From DATDXV01 sp035289205 (GTDB lineage: Archaea; Aenigmatarchaeota; Aenigmatarchaeia; Aenigmatarchaeales; DATDXV01), in the NCBI GenBank assembly GCA_035289205.1, contig DATDXV010000037.1, forward strand, positions 1 through 24,414: DNA of 24,414 bases, read 5' to 3'. The notes beneath the pieces are model-generated. The model searched no databases. It had not been told where the DNA came from and worked only from the letters and a program-made list of their open reading frames with translations. The position numbers and the translations under genes were made by a program. The stretch's first letter is position 1. Each line of letters starts with the position of its first letter. Positions 8,019 to 14,462 of the stretch are shown here, piece by piece.

Positions 8019-10127
8019 CTACTTAGGCTTGTATCTGTTCAGAAGCATTGAATTTGTTACAACAGTCAGAGAGCTAGAAGCCATAGCAATTGCCGCATAG
8101 ATGGGGTTCAGCAATATGCCGAACGATGGATAAAGAATTCCGGCTGCCACAGGTATGAGCGCTATGTTATAAACGAAAGCCCAGAAGAGATTCTCCTTCA
8201 TCTTCCTTACGGTCTTCTTGCTTAGATCAATGGCAGTCGCAACATCCCTAAGGTCATTCCTTATCAGAACTATACCGCCCGTTTCCTTTGCAATGTCTGT
8301 CCCAGCCCCTATTGCTATTCCAACATCCGCTGCGGCAAGCATCGGAGCATCGTTTATTCCATCACCCACTGCAGATACAACTTTTCCGCTCTGCTGAAGC
8401 TCCTTCACTTTCTTTGCCTTGTCTTGCGGCAGAACATGGGCCATTACATTTTCTATGCCAGCTTCCTTGGCAATAGCCTTCGCAGTCCTCTCATTGTCTC
8501 CAGTAATCATCCAGACATCTATTCCCATTCTCCTGAGGCTGGAGACAGCGCTCTTTGATGTCTCCTTCAAAGTATCAGCAACAGCTATCACACCGATTGG
8601 CTTCTTGTCATAAGCAACTATCACAACAGTCTTGCCATGATTCTCCAACAGCTGTATGGTATCTTCCGCTTTCTTCAATGAAATTTTGTTCTCCTGCATG
8701 AACAGCCTGTTTCCAACTAGGGCTGTTTTTCTTAGATAGGTTGCCTTGATTCCCTTTCCAGGGATTGTTTTGTATTTCTTTAACTCAGGAATTCTGATCT
8801 GCAGCTCAGCAGCCTTCTTAATGATCGCTTCAGCTATAGGATGCTCAGAACCCCTTTCAACTATAGCTCCAATCCTCAAGACCTCAGAGTTCTTCACGCC
8901 AAAACCGATGTAGTCTGTAGCCTTGGGTTCGCCCTTTGTCAGTGTTCCGGTCTTGTCAAATATTATGGCGTTGACCTTCTTCGCCCTTTCCAGATATTCC
9001 CCGCTCTTTATCAGAATTCCATACTCTGCTCCCTTGGATGCGCCTATCATTATTGCTGCTGGGGTTGCTATGCCCAAAGCGCATGGGCAGGCTATAATCA
9101 AAACAGCTATTAGGATTGCGAGCGCCATTGAAAACGGCATGCCAGCAACAAAGTACCAGAAGGAGAATGACATGATCGCTGTTATTATTATCACCGGTAC
9201 AAAATATGCAGAAATCTGGTCTGCCAGTCTTTGCATCGGCGCTCTCGACAAGATAGCCTCCTGCACCATCTTCACGATCTGGGCCAGCGTTGTCTGCGAT
9301 CCTACCTTGGTTGCCTTGATTTTTAGCAGACCGCTTTTGTTTATTGTGGCTCCAATAACTTCGTCACCGGCTTTCTTCTCAACAGGTATGCTCTCCCCTG
9401 TTATCGCTGACTCATCTATTGCTGAAGAGCCTGAGATTATTTTTCCATCAACAGGTATCGCTTCCCCAGGCTTAACCAGTATGACATCCCCCAAGATTAT
9501 CTTCTCTACCGGTGTTTTCTCTTCTTTTCCATCCTTCACTACTGTTGCAAGCTTTGGCTGTAGGTCCAGAAGCTTTCTTATTGCCTGAGAAGCCTTTCCC
9601 CCGACAATATGTTCCATGTATTTGCCGAGAAGAATGAAGCCTATGATTAATCCTGATTCAGTAAAGTAGACAGCGTGTTCCCCGCTTGCTGCTGGAGGGA
9701 ATATCATTGGCCATAGTATTCCTTGAAATGCAACTATAGTGCTGTAGAACCATGCAGCGCTTGTGCCTATAGCAATCAGGCTGTCCATGTTTGCCTGCCT
9801 TGACCGCAGGGCATCGCGTGTTCCCTTGTAGAATCTCCACCCTCCTATGAACTGCACAGGCGTTGCTAGCAAAAACAAAATTATATGATTGGAGATTCCA
9901 AAGGCAGATATCTTGTAGATGTATTCCAAAACTGCTGTTATGGAGCCAAGTATAAGGGAGAAGATCGTTATGTTCCTCAAGTTCTTCTTCTCAACATGCG
10001 GCTTCAGAAAATCATTTAGACAGTTCTGACTGCAGAAGAAGTATTCGATTCCGTCCTGCTTTGCCTTGAACTTCGTCTTCTCTTCATCTACATACATTCC
10101 GCAGACAATGTCTTTTGCCATATTCAC
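8019..10127 (-). CDS. copA: YHS-domain Cu(+)-type P1B ATPase
   Basis: A P-type ATPase predicted to export Cu(+) from the cytosol. Domains: an N-terminal YHS/TRASH metal-binding domain (Cys9-Gly-Met, Cys32 and Cys36 in FFCSQNC) in place of an HMA domain; the actuator loop with TGES at 243-246; the TM metal motif CPC at 347-349; phosphorylation site DKTGT at 391-395; the P1B-specific SEHP at 427-430; and hinge GDGINDAP at 588-595. Further transmembrane ligands fit the Cu(+) P1B-1 subgroup: YN at 653-654 and MASSS at 682-686. Its 702 aa are full-length. A second ATG at 10121 (MAKDIVCGM) is equally possible as the start. It is the last gene of the long minus-strand operon, 17 bases behind the MerT-like gene. 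Confidence 0.93.
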   Translation of the reverse strand: MNMAKDIVCGMYVDEEKTKFKAKQDGIEYFFCSQNCLNDFLKPHVEKKNLRNITIFSLILGSITAVLEYIYKISAFGISNHIILFLLATPVQFIGGWRFYKGTRDALRSRQANMDSLIAIGTSAAWFYSTIVAFQGILWPMIFPPAASGEHAVYFTESGLIIGFILLGKYMEHIVGGKASQAIRKLLDLQPKLATVVKDGKEEKTPVEKIILGDVILVKPGEAIPVDGKIISGSSAIDESAITGESIPVEKKAGDEVIGATINKSGLLKIKATKVGSQTTLAQIVKMVQEAILSRAPMQRLADQISAYFVPVIIITAIMSFSFWYFVAGMPFSMALAILIAVLIIACPCALGIATPAAIMIGASKGAEYGILIKSGEYLERAKKVNAIIFDKTGTLTKGEPKATDYIGFGVKNSEVLRIGAIVERGSEHPIAEAIIKKAAELQIRIPELKKYKTIPGKGIKATYLRKTALVGNRLFMQENKISLKKAEDTIQLLENHGKTVVIVAYDKKPIGVIAVADTLKETSKSAVSSLRRMGIDVWMITGDNERTAKAIAKEAGIENVMAHVLPQDKAKKVKELQQSGKVVSAVGDGINDAPMLAAADVGIAIGAGTDIAKETGGIVLIRNDLRDVATAIDLSKKTVRKMKENLFWAFVYNIALIPVAAGILYPSFGILLNPIYAAIAMASSSLTVVTNSMLLNRYKPK

Positions 10128-10144
10128 ACTAATTGGGGCTAGTC

Positions 10145-10591
10145 CTATTTAATATCTAGGCACTCCGAAAATTGGTTTGGATGATGCGACATATGTTCTC
10201 TCCACTCCTCCTCTGTGTAACCTGGTTCTGGCGAGCATATGTCATTTGCAGTTGTTTGAAAAGCTGTATATGAAAAGATAGAGAGCACAATAAAAACTGC
10301 AATTATCAAGCCTATAGCAATAGGCTTGATTAGTGTTTTCAGCGATAGATGATGTTTCTTGCATAGCCAGACACTGTAGCCAAGGGATGCAAGTCCAAGA
10401 AGCAATAGAGGAATACTGTAGGGTTCCAGAAATGCCAGAGGCATCCCTATTACGCTTACGCCGACAATCGCAAGCAAAGATATCAGAGACTGGCATACGG
10501 AGTGGCATGCAGCAAAACCCGTTCCCAGACCTCCGGTTGTTGCTCCAACAACACCTGTCTTCTCCGCAATATTTCTATCTCTTTTAGCCAT
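10145..10591 (-). CDS. MerT-like small membrane protein with Cys/His-rich tail
   Basis: I chose the ATG at 10591 (MAKRDRNIAE), just before the stop of the upstream PCYCGC gene, giving 148 aa; the frame is open further back to 10615. Three helices are visible (about 24-46, 58-77 and 86-111). The first carries AACHSVCQ (Cys29, His30, Cys33), and the loop MPLAFLEPYSIPLLLLGLA resembles the LEPYRP...LGLA region of mercuric transporters of the MerT type. After helix 3 the tail has Cys119, three His and Cys144 (EHMSHHPNQFSEC), a possible extracytoplasmic metal site. No mer reductase is nearby, so copper is the likelier cargo. Family placement is tentative. Confidence 0.7.
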   Translation of the reverse strand: MAKRDRNIAEKTGVVGATTGGLGTGFAACHSVCQSLISLLAIVGVSVIGMPLAFLEPYSIPLLLLGLASLGYSVWLCKKHHLSLKTLIKPIAIGLIIAVFIVLSIFSYTAFQTTANDICSPEPGYTEEEWREHMSHHPNQFSECLDIK

Positions 10592-10988
10592 GTCCCGACC
10601 CTGCATACTTTGCATCGATGAAGCTTTTTATCTCTTCCTTGCTCTTCCCCTCTGCAGCCATCTCCTTCACGGACAGTGCGTCATTGACGCACATAGAACA
10701 GTCGCTTCCGTGCCTCTCCCATCCGCCTTCAGGCGTCCTGAAGCAGTCTGCCAGTCCTCTGCTATGTATCCTTCCTTCGTGCACATGCATCATGCAGCCG
10801 CAGTAGCAGTTCACCCCTTCAAGGTCCCCTTCATTCTCCTGTGCAAATGTGTACGCCTCCTTGATTAGGGGATGCTTTGTTGCATAGGCTGGCATCGCAG
10901 AGCTTGGCGTTGAAAAGAGAAAGAAATATCCAATCACCGCTATTATTGCCACGATGACTATAACATATATGTATGGCTTCATGTTCAT
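10584..10988 (-). CDS. PCYCGC-type membrane-anchored protein (paralogue 1)
   Basis: The 134-aa product has one N-terminal anchor helix (residues 5-25) and an extracytoplasmic domain with dense thiol and imidazole ligands: CYCGC at 61-65, His68, His70, His75, Cys82, His93 and CSMC at 97-100. This is the layout of the PCYCGC-motif family, whose function is not established. Here NCYCGC replaces PCYCGC. Its ATG overlaps the stop of the 27-codon ORF upstream (ATGA), showing translational coupling. Position between that ORF and the MerT-like gene, upstream of the copper ATPase, suggests periplasm-like metal binding or delivery; this is inference. A paralogue is encoded at 14463-14915. Confidence 0.85.
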   Translation of the reverse strand: MNMKPYIYVIVIVAIIAVIGYFFLFSTPSSAMPAYATKHPLIKEAYTFAQENEGDLEGVNCYCGCMMHVHEGRIHSRGLADCFRTPEGGWERHGSDCSMCVNDALSVKEMAAEGKSKEEIKSFIDAKYAGSGHG

Positions 10989-11068
10989 CCCTCAAAGCAG
11001 CAGGCCAGAGCCTTCTTTAAGGCCTTGCCGAATTTTGTCTTTAATTTTCTCAATTTCAATTCCATCAT
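10985..11068 (-). CDS. 27-residue basic Cys-Cys microprotein, coupled at both ends
   Basis: A 28-codon frame starts with ATG at 11068 and ends with TGA at 10985-10987. Its start overlaps the stop of the upstream 116-aa gene as ATGA, and its stop overlaps the start of the downstream PCYCGC gene as ATGA. Two such junctions exactly fill the only real gap in the operon, strong evidence that it is translated. The product starts MMELKLRKLKTKFGKALKK and ends ALACCFEG: a strongly basic amphipathic helix with a vicinal Cys pair. I know no family. A cytoplasmic or membrane-surface metal-binding peptide is possible; alternatively the frame only keeps ribosomes moving to the next cistron. Confidence 0.6.
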   Translation of the reverse strand: MMELKLRKLKTKFGKALKKALACCFEG

Positions 11069-11415
11069 GACTTTCTTGCCTCCTTGAACAGCCAGAATAA
11101 CTGATAGAGATCAAAAGCAGCCTTCACATACTCGTCGCACTTCTTCCCCTCCTCCCTGCTTGCAACTTCCATTAGCCTCATCATTGCAGAAAGCGTATGC
11201 TTTGAGCAGCACCACAGCTCTCCAGCAGGCTCCCCAATAAGTTCCTTCAGGCATTTTACTCTTACTTTCCTGACACCCTTTGCTATCTGATGGTAATCGC
11301 TGTTTCCTGTCTTCATTGCGGTGAACGCCAAGTGCTCTTCAAGGCTTATCAGGTTTGTGACAGCCATCACCAGGTCCTGGGCCTTGCTTATGTCCCCCCT
11401 TAGTTTCGTGTTCAT
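11065..11415 (-). CDS. Soluble helical protein, 116 aa, unknown function
   Basis: The protein appears all-helical and cytosolic with no signal peptide or membrane segment: MNTKLRGDISKAQDLVMAVTNL, then SLEEHLAFTAMKTGN, then ELWCCSKHTLSAMMRLMEVA, ending AFDLYQLFWLFKEARKS. It carries Cys55, a vicinal Cys69-Cys70 followed by His73, and Cys94, which may bind metal. It starts inside the stop of the HCPLC membrane protein (ATGA) and its own stop overlaps the start of the 27-codon ORF. Proteins of this kind look familiar from small-genome archaea and bacteria beside metal-handling genes, but I cannot name the family. A repeated helical four-bundle like cytosolic copper storage proteins is conceivable but unproven. 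Confidence 0.8.
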   Translation of the reverse strand: MNTKLRGDISKAQDLVMAVTNLISLEEHLAFTAMKTGNSDYHQIAKGVRKVRVKCLKELIGEPAGELWCCSKHTLSAMMRLMEVASREEGKKCDEYVKAAFDLYQLFWLFKEARKS

Positions 11416-11933
11416 ACAATGCCTGCCAAGTAAAGTCCCAGGTCAGCCAGTGCGAGAAGCGCAATCATAACAACTATGCCCTGCATAGGAAAATGATTCT
11501 TCCCGCTGTTTAGGCTGCGGAGCAGGCTGTGAAGTTGGAATGAGAACAGAGTTGTAGCAGTGCCAAAGACCATTCCGAAGAGCAACCTCTCCACTCCGAA
11601 AACATATGTGAACGCTGGGACTGTGCCAAGAACCCCCCCTACATACAAACTCCCTACTGTCAGGATCAGGGAGGCTGCAGACAAAGCATAAGGATTAAAG
11701 ACAGCCTTGGCGCCGAATCTCTTGGACAGGTATTTTGACATCCAGAACGCTGTAGATATTGTAAGAGCTCCTGCAAATGTTCCCACTATTATGTCATCTA
11801 CCCCAGCTACCCTTGCAGTAGCGACAGCCGCCGCTGTTATTCCTGTGCATAGCGGGCAGTGTGCAAAAACCCTGCCACTTCCAAGGATTGAGAAGATGAG
11901 GAAGCTAATGATCCCTGTTATCCTTTCTTTCAT
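11412..11933 (-). CDS. Secreted-leader membrane protein with HCPLC motif
   Basis: The start is taken at ATG 11933 (MKERITGII), one base after the upstream stop, rather than the earlier in-frame codon at 11975 that overlaps that gene. The 173-aa product begins with a signal-like helix ending RVFA, directly followed by HCPLCTGITAAAV, so after cleavage the mature N-terminus could be His-Cys-Pro-Leu-Cys outside the membrane. Four further hydrophobic helices follow (about 46-64, 78-103, 105-128 and 150-171). CxxC next to a membrane suggests thiol-disulfide exchange or Cu(+) binding. It is in operon with PCYCGC and MVGGC proteins. I cannot assign a named family. Confidence 0.8.
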   Translation of the reverse strand: MKERITGIISFLIFSILGSGRVFAHCPLCTGITAAAVATARVAGVDDIIVGTFAGALTISTAFWMSKYLSKRFGAKAVFNPYALSAASLILTVGSLYVGGVLGTVPAFTYVFGVERLLFGMVFGTATTLFSFQLHSLLRSLNSGKNHFPMQGIVVMIALLALADLGLYLAGIV

Positions 11934-11934
11934 A

Positions 11935-12180
11935 TCAGCAACCCCCAACCATCTGATTCTCTTGGTTTCCTGCATATTGTTCTGGGTGCATCTCCCTCAT
12001 CATCTGATCGTATGAAGAATCAGTCTTTGTAATAGCATAAGCATCAATCGTTCCGCTTTTTATAGCGTTTATCTGGAAGCTCTGCACCACGGACACAATA
12101 AGGATTAGGACAACAATGCCCAAAACCAGGTAGCGGGCCAAGCCAACCTCTTCTTTGTCGTAAGAATCTTCTTTTTTCAT
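11935..12180 (-). CDS. Small single-TM protein ending in MVGGC
   Basis: This 81-aa protein has a charged cytosolic head (MKKEDSYDKEEVG), one transmembrane helix (about residues 14-34) and a polar outer tail ending NQENQMVGGC. The final five residues are identical to the end of the upstream protein, and the only cysteine is the last residue. The tail also has a Met/His patch (MMREMHPEQY). It starts two bases after the upstream stop. A C-terminal Cys outside the membrane could bind metal, be disulfide-linked to the sister protein, or be lipid-modified; none is demonstrated. No family recognised. Confidence 0.8.
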   Translation of the reverse strand: MKKEDSYDKEEVGLARYLVLGIVVLILIVSVVQSFQINAIKSGTIDAYAITKTDSSYDQMMREMHPEQYAGNQENQMVGGC

Positions 12181-12181
12181 A

Positions 12182-12814
12182 TCAACAGCCTCCTACCATT
12201 CCCCCTTCAGCACCTTTCTCCAGGCCTCTGTACTTGTTGGAAGCCAGATTGATGTAATTCAGTTCAACTCCCTTGCTCTGCAAGATATCTGCCTTTGCTG
12301 TTATCTGTGACGGGAAGAAGAGCGTTTTCCATTTTCCCAGCTCCTCCAGTATCTGGTCGTCTGTGTATTCGCTTCCATGCTTCGTTATCAGGTACTTCGC
12401 CACGCCCCTCATGGCATAGCTATGAGCGCAACCGCAGGCTGGGTCTCCGTTCTTGAATATTATGGATTCTGCATCACAGCAGTATTCGCAGCTTATCTGG
12501 GATGCTATATTGATGTATCTGACAAGCTGATCCTTGTCGAGGTTTATATTCAGATCAAGCTGCGCCAGCTTCTTGATTGTATCATCCGTCTTCTGCGGTG
12601 CAGATGATGAGATATCATCAAATTTTACCCCTAATTCACTGCCATAGACATCAGGCGCACCCTTCGGGATAACGCTTACATCTGTTTTTATGGAAGCGGC
12701 TTGGATAGAGTAACTGCTTTTCAGGTCGCTTATCTGAAGCGCGTTGAATGCCATAACAAATAAAGTGGCAACCAGCAACACTACCGTGGCCTTTTCCAGG
12801 CTGTCCTTGTTCAT
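12182..12814 (-). CDS. Anchored Cys-rich protein ending in MVGGC (PCYCGC-like)
   Basis: The start is placed at ATG 12814 (MNKDSLEKAT) because the next upstream ATG at 12838 lies inside the TATA box. The 210-aa product has an N-terminal anchor helix (about 9-27), a linker, then a Cys-rich domain: CEYCC at 109-113, ACGCAHS with Cys127, Cys129 and His131, and MRGVAKYLITKHGSEY. This arrangement of CxxCC and CGCxH resembles the PCYCGC proteins but is not the same motif. The WKTLFFPSQ segment follows, and the chain ends GGMVGGC, with Cys210 as the last residue. It is the first gene after the operator palindrome, so it is probably the primary regulated product. Confidence 0.82.
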   Translation of the reverse strand: MNKDSLEKATVVLLVATLFVMAFNALQISDLKSSYSIQAASIKTDVSVIPKGAPDVYGSELGVKFDDISSSAPQKTDDTIKKLAQLDLNINLDKDQLVRYINIASQISCEYCCDAESIIFKNGDPACGCAHSYAMRGVAKYLITKHGSEYTDDQILEELGKWKTLFFPSQITAKADILQSKGVELNYINLASNKYRGLEKGAEGGMVGGC

Positions 12815-12835
12815 GAATAATGTGCCTTGAAATAC

Positions 12836-12843
12836 CATATATG
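12836..12843 (-). promoter_or_regulatory. TATA box of the MVGGC-led metal operon
   Basis: CATATATG is centred 26 bases before the ATG at 12814, which predicts a leaderless start there and argues against the earlier ATG. The perfect palindrome at 12852-12865 lies 8 bases upstream, in BRE position. Confidence 0.55.
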
Positions 12844-12851
12844 GGCAGTTG

Positions 12852-12865
12852 TGAAACTAGTTTCA
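12852..12865. promoter_or_regulatory. Perfect 14-bp palindrome, probable operator
   Basis: TGAAACTAGTTTCA is a perfect inverted repeat. It overlaps the stop codon of the winged-helix regulator gene (12863-12865) and sits directly upstream of the TATA box for the MVGGC-led operon. A dimeric winged-helix protein bound here would cover the BRE region and block or assist TBP/TFB. The regulator encoded beside it is the obvious candidate ligand. Site and geometry are seen; function is inferred. Confidence 0.5.
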
Positions 12866-13354
12866 ATGCTTTAGTACTATTGCATTAGACATGCCCCTGC
12901 GACGCCTTTCAACCAAACCCTTGCCTTCTAGCTTGTCTAAGATTCGTGTTACAGCAACCTTATGCAAGTTGCTCTTCTCTATCAGCTCATTCTGGAAGAT
13001 GAATCCATTGGAGTTCAGTACTATATCGTATATCTTCTTCTCGTCACCTTTCAGCTCGGATGCAGTCTTCTTTAGTTTTTTGTAGTCTTCCATGCCCTGC
13101 TTTCCTGCTGTTTGAAGAGGCTTCCTAAATACGAAGTATATGCCTGCAATCAAAACAGCGAACTCAAGGAAGAAGATCGTGGCGTTCTCTAATGGTATGG
13201 ATGTGTTGAATGGGCAGATAGCCTCAGGCAGGCTGCAGTCTTGGTGCAGTACTTCATTTAATTTTGTTGTCTTGTCGGTTGAATATGCAGTTATGGCTAT
13301 CATTACCAAAGAGATTGCAATTAATGCATATCCTATCTCGCGCTGCGTTGGCAT
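12863..13354 (-). CDS. Membrane-anchored winged-helix regulator with external Cys pair
   Basis: The 163-aa protein has two helices (about residues 9-25 and 59-76) flanking an outer loop with HQDCSLPEAIC (His38, Cys40, Cys47), then a cytosolic linker and a C-terminal MarR-like winged helix (about 100-163, with FQNELIEKSNLHKVAVTRILDKL and wing VERRRRGMSNAIV). Membrane-tethered wHTH proteins of this design are frequent in archaea and are thought to be one-component sensors. A Cys-x6-Cys loop could sense copper or thiol redox state outside the cell. It heads the metal operon, and its stop codon lies within the palindrome next to the downstream promoter, suggesting autoregulation or control of that operon. 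Confidence 0.85.
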   Translation of the reverse strand: MPTQREIGYALIAISLVMIAITAYSTDKTTKLNEVLHQDCSLPEAICPFNTSIPLENATIFFLEFAVLIAGIYFVFRKPLQTAGKQGMEDYKKLKKTASELKGDEKKIYDIVLNSNGFIFQNELIEKSNLHKVAVTRILDKLEGKGLVERRRRGMSNAIVLKH

Positions 13355-13382
13355 ATGAATCCATTATTAGATTGCGGGGGGA

Positions 13383-13393
13383 GTTTTTAAGCC
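13383..13393 (-). promoter_or_regulatory. TATA box of the winged-helix regulator gene
   Basis: The minus strand reads GGCTTAAAAAC about 30 bases before the ATG at 13354. It nearly touches the shared 17-bp element at 13395-13411, so a protein bound there could affect transcription both ways. Confidence 0.4.
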
Positions 13394-13394
13394 T

Positions 13395-13411
13395 TCTATA
13401 ACGCCGATGTA
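13395..13411 (+). promoter_or_regulatory. Shared 17-bp element, copy 1
   Basis: TCTATAACGCCGATGTA here matches 16 of 17 bases of the element at 15675-15691 on the other strand. It ends 9 bases before the TATA box of the Met-rich gene (13420-13428) in the same orientation. It is not palindromic. Activator or repressor binding site is inferred from the repeated promoter position. Confidence 0.55.
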
Positions 13412-13419
13412 AACAAAGG

Positions 13420-13428
13420 CTATTTATG
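13420..13428 (+). promoter_or_regulatory. TATA box of the Met-rich membrane protein gene
   Basis: CTATTTATG predicts transcription near 13450, giving a leader of about 10 bases before the ATG at 13461. Between TATA and start lies an imperfect inverted repeat, ACAACTAGCTGT (13438-13449), that shares the AACTAG core with the palindrome at 12852-12865. Confidence 0.45.
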
Positions 13429-13460
13429 GGGGTTCTGACAACTAGCTGTAGGCAATATCT

Positions 13461-13718
13461 ATGGCAGAAAAACAAAACGTTTCCATGTGGATGAAGGCTG
13501 GAGCCGTAGTAGGATTCACAACTTGGATTATTGGCCTGCTTTGGCACGGATTCCTAGGATACCCCTCTATGATGGGATACATGATGGGTTTCATGGGGGG
13601 CATAGGCTCTTGGACAATGATGAGCTCAGCCTATCTCTTGCCTGTGTTCGTGATCGGCGGGGCGTTCTATGGATGGCTCTTCGCTGCTGCATGGAATTGG
13701 ATAGCAAGGATGAAGTAA
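13461..13718 (+). CDS. Met-rich two-helix membrane protein
   Basis: The 85-aa protein has two transmembrane helices (about 12-32 and 57-79) joined by a loop packed with methionine: GYPSMMGYMMGFMGGIGSWTMM. Twelve of 85 residues are Met, and His29 lies at the end of helix 1. Methionine pairs of this kind are typical of extracytoplasmic Cu(+) binding sites. It is a single-gene transcript between the two minus-strand metal operons, with the shared 17-bp element upstream. I infer a copper-related role. It may belong to one of the small DUF membrane families, but I cannot name it with confidence. Confidence 0.82.
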   Translation: MAEKQNVSMWMKAGAVVGFTTWIIGLLWHGFLGYPSMMGYMMGFMGGIGSWTMMSSAYLLPVFVIGGAFYGWLFAAAWNWIARMK

Positions 13719-13752
13719 ATTAGATTTCCCTTGATTTTCATTTCTTGGTTTT
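13719..13752. terminator. T-rich convergent termination region
   Basis: The short gap between the Met-rich gene and the convergent CcdA gene is AT-rich, ending in GGTTTTTTATAT on the plus strand. Archaeal transcription stops at such T-runs, so this probably terminates the plus-strand transcript. Confidence 0.35.
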
Positions 13753-14460
13753 TTATATTACAGCCCACCACATGTAGGTTCCCAGTGCCAACAAGAACAG
13801 TCCTATGCCAAGTCTCATCAGCCCTCTGTTCTCCTTTCTCCATTTCTCGAGGTTCTTTGTCGTGCGTCCAAAGTATACTATGCCTACTATCACAAAGAGA
13901 GGGAGAATGAAGATGAGGTTGTACAGGAGCAGCAGGGGTATTGCCTCTGCATACTGGCCAGCCGCTACAAGGCCGAGTATGGCCAGATATGGGGCGCCTG
14001 TGCAGGGCAACTCCACGAATACGACAAATACTCCCAGAAGCGCTGCTATCAGCAGGCTCAATGCAGGATGGTTTGTCTCCAACTTCTCCATGGTCTTCGA
14101 ATAGTGCTTAATCCTTTCAGATGTTCCGGGAAGCATTTGCAGGGAGAACCATCTTCCATACCAGAAATAGTCCTTGATCTCAAGCAACCCTGCGAGTATT
14201 GCTATTGTTGCCGCAAGGCGGTAAAACGGCTTTGCCAACCCTGCTGTATACGCTAATGTCAGTATTCCCATCCCAAGAAGGAAGTATGTTACATAGACTG
14301 CTGTTATGTATATCCCCGCAGCAAGGAGCATCCTCCTGCTGCTTTTGAAGACCTTCGTCATGTAAGCTAACAAAAATATGAGAACTCCAAATACGCAGGG
14401 GTTGATGCTGTCAGCCAGGGCTGCTGCAACTATTATGCCCAATGCAAGTTCTTCTGCCAT
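13753..14460 (-). CDS. ccdA: CcdA/DsbD-family thiol-disulfide transmembrane protein
   Basis: CcdA-type proteins carry electrons across the membrane by a Cys pair in two pseudo-repeat helices. Both motifs are present: DSINPCVFGVLIFLL near residues 17-31 in helix 1 and ELPCTGAPYLAILGL near 152-166. Six hydrophobic helices are visible in 235 aa, the usual size. It is the last gene of the operon that starts at 15620, two bases after the second PCYCGC protein. The likely job is to keep the Cys-rich extracytoplasmic proteins of this region reduced, which is inferred from context. No thioredoxin partner is encoded in the window. Confidence 0.9.
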   Translation of the reverse strand: MAEELALGIIVAAALADSINPCVFGVLIFLLAYMTKVFKSSRRMLLAAGIYITAVYVTYFLLGMGILTLAYTAGLAKPFYRLAATIAILAGLLEIKDYFWYGRWFSLQMLPGTSERIKHYSKTMEKLETNHPALSLLIAALLGVFVVFVELPCTGAPYLAILGLVAAGQYAEAIPLLLLYNLIFILPLFVIVGIVYFGRTTKNLEKWRKENRGLMRLGIGLFLLALGTYMWWAVI

Positions 14461-14462
14461 GC

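Noticed and set aside
10145..10591. A mercury-resistance (mer) operon.
   Set aside because: Only a loose MerT resemblance is present; no MerA, MerP or MerR homologue was found, while the ATPase carries Cu(+) P1B-1 motifs.
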